Positions 30,716 through 39,790 of a stretch of DNA of 64,000 nt are shown piece after piece. The notes under the pieces were generated by a model that did no database searches, was not told where the DNA came from, and saw nothing but the letters and a program-made list of their open reading frames with translations. Source of the stretch: Zelonia costaricensis. Taxonomy: Eukaryota > Euglenozoa > Kinetoplastea > Trypanosomatida > Trypanosomatidae. Positions within the stretch are counted from its first letter, which is position 1; every line of letters starts with the position of its first letter. The stretch is from contig JASAOO010003535.1 of assembly GCA_030849075.1 (NCBI GenBank), positions 1 to 64,000 of the forward strand, read 5' to 3'. The position numbers and the translations under genes are program-made.

Positions 30716-33700
30716 GTTCTTCCTCGTCTCTCCCGCGTCCTGGCAGGTGGGGTGTGAGTGTGTGTGAGGGTGTGTAATACGTGCAAACGAAAACAAGAAG
30801 GTCAATCGGGAGCACAGGCTGCTGAGATAACGAGAAAAACGAATGACGGGCAAACGGGAGCTGACACAGACACAAGCAGGCTCAAGCACACGCACACACA
30901 CACACACACAATAGAGGCGAATAGCACACGCTAAAGCAAGCACGCTTCCTTGTCACGAGGATACACACAGCTGCACAGGCACACGCGCAGAGCGGCAAAC
31001 AAAGCCCTTGAAACGGGAAAGGAGGGGGTGGGGGTGGGGGTGGGGGCTGGGGACTGGCGGTGCGGTCGACACAGGGAGAGCGAAACAAGAGGAAGGCTCT
31101 CGGCCCGTCTAGGCTGATTACGGCGTCGCTGATGGGGCCCGCGATGACGGCAATACGCTGGCACACACAGCGGAGGGGGGGGGCAAGACAGAGTGAGAGG
31201 AGGGGGAGGGGACGGAGATGAAGAGTGCCAAACAGGACAAGGGTTGCAGATGAAGGGTGGTGGGGGGAAAGGGGGAAGTGGGTGGGCGAGTCGTGTGGCT
31301 GCCAGAGGCGGCCAGCGTCGCCCACGATATCGACCTGACTCGGTGCAGAGAAACACAGGTAGAAGGAGGGAGGGGGGAGGGGGGGGGCGAAAACGTCCGC
31401 AGGTCTGATGCCGGCGTTGGTTCTCAGACGTTTTGCGACCGCACACAAACACAAACACACACACACACACACAGAGCACGTCAGGATGCGGTCGTGACAG
31501 CGCGGACGCGACCCTGTGGGTGCCCTGACAAGGATCTGTAGAGCAGGCGGGTGGTGGGGGCCGTAGGCGCGAAGAGGCGGTTGCACGCCTGCGCAGTTCC
31601 CGCGCTGGCACAAACACCGCTGCGCCCTCACAGACGGTCCCCCCCGTGAGCAAAGAGAGCGGGGTCACGCGCGGATGAAATCTTGACCTTTTTTCTGGGA
31701 GGGGGGGGGTGTTCTTGCTTCCGTTCCTCAATTCTGGGAAGTTGATCAAAGGATGGTGGGGGTGGGTGCGTGGAAGGTGGGCGTGTGTGTGGACGTGGCG
31801 TACGTGACCCGGCGGCGTTTTCAATCCGCGAAGACAATACAAAGAAGGGGAGAGAGGGAGGGGGCTGTGGGACGAACACCGACGCGCAAATAAAGCGAGA
31901 AAGAACAAACGAAAAAGAAAAGGAGAAGATGAGGGAGAGTGGTGGTCGTGGTGGTGGTGGTGAGTGTGAGATGGGTGGTGGGGGGGGGAGGGAGGGAGGG
32001 AAGTGTTACGGCGCGGTGGCGCAGGCGGTCCCTCGTCTAGAACTACTAACCGAACTGTGCTAGCGCACACAAATCGAGTGTAGGTCGAAAGTGGGGTGGT
32101 GGTCGTGGTGATTGTGTTGGAGAAGTCGTGGGATAGTGTGACCAGATGACGGTACAGGCGCGCGCGTAGTGCAATGGGGCGTGGAAGAGAGTGATTGCGG
32201 GAGAAAGCAGGAGAGAGAGAGTTGGTAGAGTACGTGATCAGTCCACGTCATCGGAGGCCGCCTCTGTGGTGCCTCCCCTCCCCCTCTCGTGCTGTGAATC
32301 AGGACAGCAACGTCAGGTTGTGCCTGTTTGCTCTGATCCACTGCGCCAGCTGCGATTCACGGAGTGCGTGAGCGGCCGCTTCGTGCAGCTCGAATGCACG
32401 AGTGCATACCACGCCGGGGGCACAAACGCAGTCTGGAGACTCAAGCGCACACGCTCGAGAGCTCACGCCCGAGATGGCAGCGCACCAAACCCCCGGCTGA
32501 CGCCGACGCAGGCAGGCCGCTGACCGTAAAAAAAAAAAAAGAGAACGGAGATGGCGACGTGGAGGAGCGCCCGCCGCGCCGCCACTACGCACGTGGGCGC
32601 GCGTAAGCTGCTCCACTCACGGTGTACGCGCGTGCGTTCGATTTGATTGCGCCTTTGGAGCGGGAGCGAGGCAGCACGCGGCGGTGCCGTCCGTCTCCTT
32701 TGCGCCAGTCAGGCGATGTCTGTTCGCCACAGACGTGCATGGCCGTTGATGGTTTCCTTTTTTGTCAGGAGAGGCAAGAGAAAAGGGGAAGGGGGTCGGG
32801 AAGTGGATTGGAGGGGCGAGGCGAGGGGTTGAGGGGGGGGGGTCGGCCCGCCTTCCGGCCCACCGGTGTGACAAGGCCTTCTAAATGCGCAGCAACGACA
32901 GGGACGATGCGAGAGGGCCGCTACAGCGAAGCCACGCCAAACGGCAACGTCGAGTGACGAGGCGGGCTAAACCGCGGAGAAACAGAAAAGGAACACAGGA
33001 GCACTGAGCAACGATGAAGTGGTAGCCCAACGGAGGGGTGGGGTGGGGAGGCAAAGGGGAAGCGAAAACGTGCGGTCTGCTGACGGACCCTGAGTGGGTG
33101 GGTGGGTGCCAGGTCTGGCCGCGCGCTCAACGTTGGTGGAAACACACACACACACACAAACACAGAAGCCCACGTGTGAGACCGGAGAACCGCCGCCGCA
33201 CCTGTGTCTTTACTTTCTCCTTCTTCTAAGAGCGCTTTGCATGGACAGAGGCACGGCGAAGTCAACCCCCCATCCCTCCGCTCACACACAACGGGAAAGA
33301 AGGAAGTGGCGGGGGATGGGGGAGAGAATGATGGGTGCGTGGGATGGCGTGAGGGTGTACCTCTTGCACGTCCATCGACGGCATGGGCAGAGCCCCCCCC
33401 CCCTTCGCAGAGCATCAGGGAACAACATACACACAAAAAAAACGCCTCTATGTAACTCAGCAGCCAGAAAGACAACAATACCAACAAGAGCATAGCGTCC
33501 CCCCCTGCCCGCTCACTTCCTCTCCCCTACGCGGCGTGTGTCTGCACGGTTTACGCCGTGGGTGGGTGGGTGGAGGGGGGGGGGTGGGGTTGAGGAGGGA
33601 TGGGGGGGGGATAGGGTGGTGTCGCAGAAAAGAACAGCAACCACAGCAATCGGAGAGAAAAAAGGGGGAAAAAAGAAAAGAGATGCGACACACGCCAGCA

Positions 33701-34876
33701 ACGCAGCCACGTCGCCGCCCCCCAGCAATCACACAAAACGGACACGATCAGCGGCAGCGGTAGGATGGATGGCAGAGGCGCGTGCCCGGGGGGAAGGGGG
33801 AAGGGGTGAGGCTGTGTTTCACAAAGTGGCGTTCCAGAGTTTCTCTTCGTCGCTTCTCCCATGCCCCGCGCCACGCGGCGTCGCATCCACGTTCGCCAGC
33901 AGGCACATAGATGCGTACGTGCGGCCTCGCAGACTCGCCGCAGAAGCCGACGAGCTAACTTACACACACATGCACCTACCCCCCGCACACAATAGGACAA
34001 TAAAGAGAAGAAAGGGCCACCCGGTCACGACAAACATGCGCACAAAGTGACCCACTCACCCCCACACGCACATTCCGGCACGGACACACACACACACACA
34101 CACACATACCACCTGGGCGGTGGGGCAGTCGAGGAGGGTCAGTCAAACAGGAGGCACAAGAAACAGAGGAAGAAAAAGGCGAGCGAGCGGAGCGCGAGGA
34201 GGACACGGTAGGAGGGGCGCGAGAGACAGAGGGAGGGGTATAGAAGCCCAGGGGCACGCACCCCACACGCAGAGAGTACAGTACAGGAAGACGAGAACAG
34301 AGAGTACGGGCATGAACGCAGGGGAAATCGAAATTGAAGCGAAAAACACAAAAAACCCCAAAAACCAATTCTAACGGTGTTGAGGCGGGGATGTGGAGAG
34401 ACTCGGGAAGCGAGGCCATCAACCGCACGGACGGCAAAGGGAGGATGACAGTGATGGACGATGTGCGTGCTTGTGTGTGTGCGTGTGTGTGTGAGTGTGT
34501 GTGCGTTTGCTCCAATATCACGCGCATGTGCAAACCACTTCTCACCAGCACTACACTCCTCTTGGTGTAGGTCACGCGGAGGAGAAGGAGGACACTGGGC
34601 CGACGACATCACCTACGCCGCGACGCCCGTCGCAGGGCGGGTGTCCGAAAGAGGGAGCGCGGAAAGAATGGAAGCACACCGCCACCCCCCCTCTACAGAC
34701 ACACAAACAGACGGGCACGCTTGCACAGCTGCGAGCGCTGGTACAGGGAAGCGTGCGCAAGAAAGCCCGGCAACAGGCTCGAAGTGCAGGGCGGTGGGGA
34801 GAGGAGATGCAAGTGATGGGCAGTGGGAGCGGGGTACTACGAGAGCCTACGCATCGATGCGCTAGTTAACATCGGC
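30716..34876. other. Longest spacer, between disordered protein and TOR-family kinase genes
   Basis: About 4.2 kb without a supported gene. (CA)n tracts lie near 30893-30910, 31455-31473, 33141-33157 and 34088-34107. G-runs and purine tracts are frequent (for example 31370-31390, 31975-32005). Frames that stay open are Pro/Ser/His-rich or repeat-derived. Confidence 0.6.
30822..30823 (-). promoter_or_regulatory. Candidate trans-splice acceptor AG, TOR-family kinase gene
   Basis: A T/C-rich tract (about 30826-30858) precedes an AGCAG, about 107 nt upstream of the ATG at 30715. A second, closer candidate AG lies at 30740-30741 behind a (CA)-rich tract. Confidence 0.4.
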
Positions 34877-37800
34877 CTACGCCTCCCTACGCCGCGAGGA
34901 CGCCGGCGACACCTGTTTCCCCGCCTTCATCGACGCGCTCGGCGAGGGCTGCTGGCGCGGCGTCGCCTCCGCGGACGCGATCTTCCCGTTCCGTCGACTC
35001 GTACTCTCTTCCACCGCGCGGTGCTTGCCGTTGGCGGCGCCGTTGCTGGACTTGCTCGCCTGCTCCGGACCCCGCGTGCGGCGCTGCCGGCGGTGACGAC
35101 GCTGCGGCCCACTCGCGGACGCCTCCGCCTTGCTATCGGCCGCCCCGATGTCGTCGTCGCTCACGTCGACCGGGATGATGATGCTCTCGATCGCTGCGGG
35201 CCCGGACGCGGAGGCGGTGCGGCTGTGCGGCCGCCGCGCGTCTGGCGCTGCGGCGGCGGCCCGTGGCGTGGGCTGGCGCGATGCCTGCTTGCTCACGGGC
35301 TTGCTCGCCGCCCTGGAGGACTCAACTTCGACCGGGGCCGTGGCAGCCGCAGCGCGGACGGCGGCGCTGTCGGCCGGTGACTGCGTCCCGCGGCGGGTCG
35401 CACCCTTGGGCGGCGACGGCACACTTTCGTCGGAGTGTCGCGCGTCCGCCTCGTCGTCGGCTGTCAGGGCGGGCGAGGAGGCCGGGGAGGCGGGCGTGGG
35501 TGTGTCGGCGTCATCCTCCTCCCGCTGTTCCTTCTTACGCAGCGAGGACTTGGACACGGCATCGCTCCTCGTCCGGCTCTTCGCGTCGGACGCGCGATCC
35601 GCTGCGGGGCTCTTGGCGGGCGTGGCGGCGGCGGGCGTCTTGGCCGGTGTCGTGGCCTTGGACCTGGCGGCGTCGGCCTTCTTCGCCTTCGAGGCCGTCT
35701 CAGCCTCCGCGGCATCCTCCTTGTCGGCCCCCTCCGCGGCTGCTGCCTTCTTCTTGTCCTCCTCCGGCTTGGCCTTGTCGGCCACCTGGTCCTTGCCACC
35801 CTTCTTGCCGCCGGTGCACATGGCGAAGAGGGAGCTGAAGCCGCCGCCGCTGCCCTCCTTCTTCTTCTTGTCCTTGTCCGCCTTCGCCGTCTTGTCCTTG
35901 GCCTCGTCCGCCTTGTCGACCTTCTCCTGGTCCGTGTCCTTGGCGTCGCTCTTCTCCTTCTTCTTCCCGAAGCCCTTGAAGAGGCCGAGAAGGCCGCCGC
36001 CCTTCTTCTCCTTGTCCTCCCCCTCCTTCTTCGGCTTGGACTTCGTGCCTGCCTCGTCCTTGGCGTCCGCCTCGGCCTCCGCGTCGTCGGCGGCGGCGGG
36101 GGCACCGGCGCGCTTCGCCGTCGGGGAAGTGTGGATAGGCTCCTCTTCCACAATCACCTCTCCCGAGGCTTTCTTGGAGGCGGTGGTCGACGCCGCCGCC
36201 GCCGCCGCGGGCTCGTCGTCTGTGGAGGCCGCCGCCGGCGCTTCCGCACCGCTGGAGGAGTCCGAGACGCTGTCCCGCTTCGCCGCCCGCGCGGAGGCGG
36301 CCACCGCCGACTTCCCGTTCCTGTGCTCCTTCTCGGCATCCGAGGGGGTCGAGGAGGCAGTCGCGGAGCTGTCCTCGTCCGCCGCCGCGTTGCGGCCCTG
36401 CTTCTTGGGCTCCTTGGCGGTCTGGTGGCGCTTGCGGCGGCGGGACACGCTCCCGGACGGCGCGCTGAAGTCGTCCTCGTCTTCCTCCCTGGGGGTTAGG
36501 GAGCTGGAGGCGGAGTAGGACGAGGCGTCGTGGACGCCCTTGACCGTGGCCAGCGCCGTGCTCGTCACCGGCTCGTGCGGCACTTCGTCGTTATCGCTGT
36601 CCGAGTCGTGGGCGCGACGTGGGTGCACCATGTCGTCGTCCAGGTCCTCCGTGACGCCGTAGTGGTCGCTGTCGCCCTTGCCCTTCTTGGCCTTCTTGGC
36701 CTTCTTGTCCTTCTTCTTGCCCGCCTTGCCGGCCTTGAAGGTGCCCTCCGTGTAGGGCTCGCCGTGCGCGTAGGCGCCCTTGCGCGGCGACTTGAGCGCC
36801 ACGACCCCCTCCTCCGCAGCGCCCCGCTCCGCGTCGCTGCTGTCGTCGCTGTCGACCTCGCGGCGCGCTCGGGAGGCCTTCTTCGCCTTGGCCGCACCGC
36901 GGTGCCCGACTCGGGTCACCCGCTCCGGGGTGGCCCCGCGGGGACGCCGCCACGCCGCATCCTCCTCTGCTGCGTCGCCGTCGTCCTGCGAAGAGGGCGT
37001 GTGCTGCGCTGCGTCGGCGTCGACGTCCTCGTCCTCGTCGCCGTGGCGGCGGTGGTGGCTGTGGCTGTGGCCGGACCGCTTCGCCTTCTTGCTGTCGCGG
37101 CCTGCCCGGCGGTACGGGCTGTCCCCACGCGTGGCCTCGTCAAAGTCGGCGCTGTAGTCGTTCGCCGCGTTGACGCCGGCTTTAGGGGTGCCGTAGAGGA
37201 TGTCGTGCAGGGTGTGACCGTGGCCGTCGCCGTCGATCATGTCAATGCGCGGCTCCTCCTCGTCCTCCTCGTCCTCCTCGACCTCCTCCTCGTAGAACTC
37301 TTCGTAGTACTCGAACTCATCCTCGTCTACCCGACCCTGCCTATCCGCCGCATCGCCGTCCTCGTCCTCGTCCTCCTCATCGCTGTAGCTGTAGCTGTAG
37401 CTATAGCTGTAGCTGTAGCTGCCCGAACTACGGTCATCCGCCGCGCTGCTGCCGGTGTCGGCCTCCCGTGCCCCGGCGTCGTCGTCGTCCGAGTACGACT
37501 CCTCGGCCCCCGCCGCTTCGTCGCTGATGTGCAGCCGCCGAGGACGCCGCGCCGGTGCGCTGTCCGCGGTGTTCGCAGCGCTGATGGAGGCGGCTGTGGT
37601 GAAGGCGTTCGGCGTGTCCCATGGCCGCTTGCGCTGCTGCTGCTGCTGCTGCTGCTGCGCTGAGTCGGCCACCTCGGCCGCCGGATGGAAGGAGACCTGC
37701 GGAGGGGAGGTCGGGGTGGCGGCGCGGGGTGTGCCCCCGATCCCACCGGCGCTGCGCGCGGTGGTGTTCGCGGGGAAGCTGGACGGGTACGCGGCGGAGA

Positions 37801-38434
37801 AGGACGGCGCATTCACGCCGGCGCCCTGCGGAATGGCGTAGCTGTCCGAGAAGGGATACAGGGCACTCGTGTTGGCGGTCTGTGGGGCGGAGGGGAGCGG
37901 GGAGCCCTGCGCGTAGGCGAGAGCTGCGCCGCGTCCCGGCCCGCCCGGACCCCCGGCGAAGTTGCTCCGCGGCGGCGTCGCCGAGTTCAGCTCGACGACG
38001 CTGTGCGAGATGTTCGCAGGGAAGGCGGTGCTCGTGTTGACCGACTCCGTCTGCGGCTCGGCCTCACCTGCGGCTGCGGCGACGTCCTCCTCGGCGCCCG
38101 AGACGGTGGCGGCCGCGGCCACATTGTCGTCCGGTGCCCCCGTGTCGGAGCGGGCGCTGGAGCTGTCCCCGCTCACCGCCGCGCTGCTGCTGTGGCTGGA
38201 CCCCGGTGGGGTGGGGTCGGCCGGCGCCGGCTGCTCGTCGTACGGGTTGGTGGTTTCCTCCTCGTCCGTGGCCTCGAGTGCGACGCGGTCGCCGGTGCCC
38301 TTCACCGCATCGGCGGTGATCGACGTCGTCGCCGCGCTCGGCTCGTCCTCCGTGGCGTGGAGGGTGCCCACGCCGTTGTGCGTCGCGTCCGCCTCGCTGT
38401 GCACGAACGTGCTGCTGTCGGTGGTGGTGTCCAT
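34877..38434 (-). CDS. Large disordered Ala/Lys/Asp/Ser-rich protein, function unknown (1185 aa)
   Basis: I do not recognise a family. The whole protein looks intrinsically disordered. It has an acidic Ser/Thr/Ala N-terminus, a poly-Gln run (about residues 259-266), an alternating Ser-Tyr stretch (about 339-350) followed by long Asp/Glu blocks (about 355-405), Lys-rich stretches (KKKDKKAKKAKKGK), and a C-terminal half of Ala/Lys/Asp/Glu. Two related short motifs stand out in that half: GGGLLGLFKGFGKKKEK (about 811-828) and GGGFSSLFAMCTGGKKGGK (about 860-880). No globular domain, membrane span or signal peptide is visible. Coding status is supported by an uninterrupted 1,186-codon frame, the sharp end of low-complexity spacer at both ends, and a textbook polypyrimidine-AG 31 nt upstream of the ATG. 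Its composition would suit a cytoskeleton-associated or scaffold protein, but that is only a guess. Confidence 0.78.
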   Translation of the reverse strand: MDTTTDSSTFVHSEADATHNGVGTLHATEDEPSAATTSITADAVKGTGDRVALEATDEEETTNPYDEQPAPADPTPPGSSHSSSAAVSGDSSSARSDTGAPDDNVAAAATVSGAEEDVAAAAGEAEPQTESVNTSTAFPANISHSVVELNSATPPRSNFAGGPGGPGRGAALAYAQGSPLPSAPQTANTSALYPFSDSYAIPQGAGVNAPSFSAAYPSSFPANTTARSAGGIGGTPRAATPTSPPQVSFHPAAEVADSAQQQQQQQQRKRPWDTPNAFTTAASISAANTADSAPARRPRRLHISDEAAGAEESYSDDDDAGAREADTGSSAADDRSSGSYSYSYSYSYSYSDEEDEDEDGDAADRQGRVDEDEFEYYEEFYEEEVEEDEEDEEEPRIDMIDGDGHGHTLHDILYGTPKAGVNAANDYSADFDEATRGDSPYRRAGRDSKKAKRSGHSHSHHRRHGDEDEDVDADAAQHTPSSQDDGDAAEEDAAWRRPRGATPERVTRVGHRGAAKAKKASRARREVDSDDSSDAERGAAEEGVVALKSPRKGAYAHGEPYTEGTFKAGKAGKKKDKKAKKAKKGKGDSDHYGVTEDLDDDMVHPRRAHDSDSDNDEVPHEPVTSTALATVKGVHDASSYSASSSLTPREEDEDDFSAPSGSVSRRRKRHQTAKEPKKQGRNAAADEDSSATASSTPSDAEKEHRNGKSAVAASARAAKRDSVSDSSSGAEAPAAASTDDEPAAAAAASTTASKKASGEVIVEEEPIHTSPTAKRAGAPAAADDAEAEADAKDEAGTKSKPKKEGEDKEKKGGGLLGLFKGFGKKKEKSDAKDTDQEKVDKADEAKDKTAKADKDKKKKEGSGGGFSSLFAMCTGGKKGGKDQVADKAKPEEDKKKAAAAEGADKEDAAEAETASKAKKADAARSKATTPAKTPAAATPAKSPAADRASDAKSRTRSDAVSKSSLRKKEQREEDDADTPTPASPASSPALTADDEADARHSDESVPSPPKGATRRGTQSPADSAAVRAAAATAPVEVESSRAASKPVSKQASRQPTPRAAAAAPDARRPHSRTASASGPAAIESIIIPVDVSDDDIGAADSKAEASASGPQRRHRRQRRTRGPEQASKSSNGAANGKHRAVEESTSRRNGKIASAEATPRQQPSPSASMKAGKQVSPASSRRREA
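37383..37421 (-). repeat. In-frame hexamer microsatellite encoding (Ser-Tyr)n
   Basis: Six or so tandem TAGCTG-like hexamers (plus strand) encode alternating Ser-Tyr residues inside the disordered 1185-aa protein, just before an Asp/Glu-rich block. One unit has a G-to-A variant. Such a tract is prone to length change between strains. Confidence 0.9.
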
Positions 38435-38464
38435 CGCTGATGCACAGGGGGGGGGGGATTCACA

Positions 38465-38466
38465 CT
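38465..38466 (-). promoter_or_regulatory. Candidate trans-splice acceptor AG, disordered 1185-aa protein gene
   Basis: A polypyrimidine tract (38467-38512, coding strand ending CTTTTCTTT) runs straight into this AG, 31 nt before the ATG at 38434. Confidence 0.65.
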
Positions 38467-38794
38467 AAAGAAAAGCGAAGTAGTGAGAGAGAGTGCAAAG
38501 GAGAAAGAGGTCGGATCGCTTCCTACACTGTGCGTGTGTGTGTGTGTGTGTGTGGGTGTTCTAGAGTTCGGATGACGGTGGCCGTTGTGGTCGAGTGGCG
38601 CGTGCCCAGAATCAGGCAGAGAGAGCGAGAGAGTGCACGGAGCGCAACCCTCCGTCACACGCACGTGCGCGCCCAAGAGAGGGGTGCAGAGATGGAGAGG
38701 TCGCAATAAGGCGATACAGGAATGAAGGGGGGAGAGCCAAAAAAAAAAAATAAGAAACAAACAAGCGAGGAGAAGACAGTCTAGAACGGTGGAC

Positions 38795-38980
38795 GGCGTC
38801 ACGTTCGTTCGTGAGAGGGAGAGAGAGAGGCAATTGTACTGATGTGCGGGGCGTACGGTTCCGTCGTGTCTGCGGGTTTCACAGAGAGAGAGATGTGGGA
38901 GGAGGGGAGAGAGAGAGTCCTTAAAGAAAGACACACGCAGTGAATCGCGATGGAAGAGTTTGATGATGCGCACGGTGCTG
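38795..38980. repeat. 186-bp duplicated segment, copy 1 (left of an N)
   Basis: This segment is repeated at 38982-39167 with the same length and only three mismatches. The two copies abut a single N at 38981. See the matching finding: it is probably an assembly join rather than a real tandem repeat. Confidence 0.92.
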
Positions 38981-38981
38981 N
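38981..38981. other. Single ambiguous base (assembly join)
   Basis: This is the only N in the window. It sits exactly between two near-identical 186-bp segments, so it probably marks two overlapping contig ends placed side by side. Confidence 0.9.
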
Positions 38982-39167
38982 GGCGTCACGTTCGTCCGTG
39001 AGAGGGAGAGAGAGGGGGAATTGTACTGATGTGCGGGGCGTACGGTTCCGTCGTGTCTGCGGGTTTCACAGAGAGAGAGATGTGGGAGGAGGGGAGAGAG
39101 AGAGTCCTTAAAGAAAGACACACGCAGTGAATCGCGATGGAAGAGTTTGATGATGCGCACGGTGCTG
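38982..39167. repeat. 186-bp duplicated segment, copy 2 (right of an N)
   Basis: This is the partner of 38795-38980. Differences from copy 1 are a T/C change and two changes in the purine run near the start of the segment. Confidence 0.92.
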
Positions 39168-39790
39168 TTGTGGGTGTTCGTCGGTGCGGGAGAAGGAGAC
39201 GTGCCGGTTTCAGCACACGTGGAGGTGGAGCAACGGAGTGACGAAGGAGGGCCTTTGGGGGGGGGGTTGTGCGGATGCGCGACTGAGCTGCCCACAAATG
39301 CACAGACACACACACACACATGTGAAGAGGGAAATCGCGGAGGACGTGATAGGTGGGAGGAGAGAGAGGTAGTGAAGTGGGTACCCTAATACCAGTGCAC
39401 TGTTGCGTGGGCTTCATTCATCCACACCTGCAACGCTGTGTCTTGATTGCCACCCGATGTGCTTGCAGGTGTGGGCGTTGCTGCCGCTACGGGGGAGGGA
39501 GAGGGGGAGGGGGAGGAGGGCTCGCCATCCGTTCGACTTGGCATCGTTGTCCTTTGTGTCGTTTGTGAAGTTCATACACAAGCACACACACACGAATTGC
39601 CCCTGACGGGTGCGCAGAGCAGAAATATGAGGCACTTTTAGAGATCGAGAGAGGGCATAGGAGAAGAGGATGCCGAAAGGGAAATCCTACAGAGCACGTC
39701 ACCTGTTCTCTTCGTACGAGCCACTGCCACCAGCATCTCGGCTGCGCATACGCCGACGCCGGGGCCGCTCCATCCTCGGGCCCCGTTTCC

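Larger units (their letters stand above)
38467..39790. other. Spacer between MORN and disordered protein genes
   Basis: It contains the polypyrimidine tract at 38467-38512, a (TG)n at about 38529-38553, the 186-bp duplicated segment with its N, and a (CA)n near 39305-39320. No gene is seen. Confidence 0.6.

Noticed and set aside
30882..32070. Overlapping minus-strand open frames upstream of the TOR-family kinase
   Set aside because: They are Pro/Ser/His-rich, derived from purine-rich spacer DNA, and two frames stay open across the same bases, which argues for composition rather than coding.
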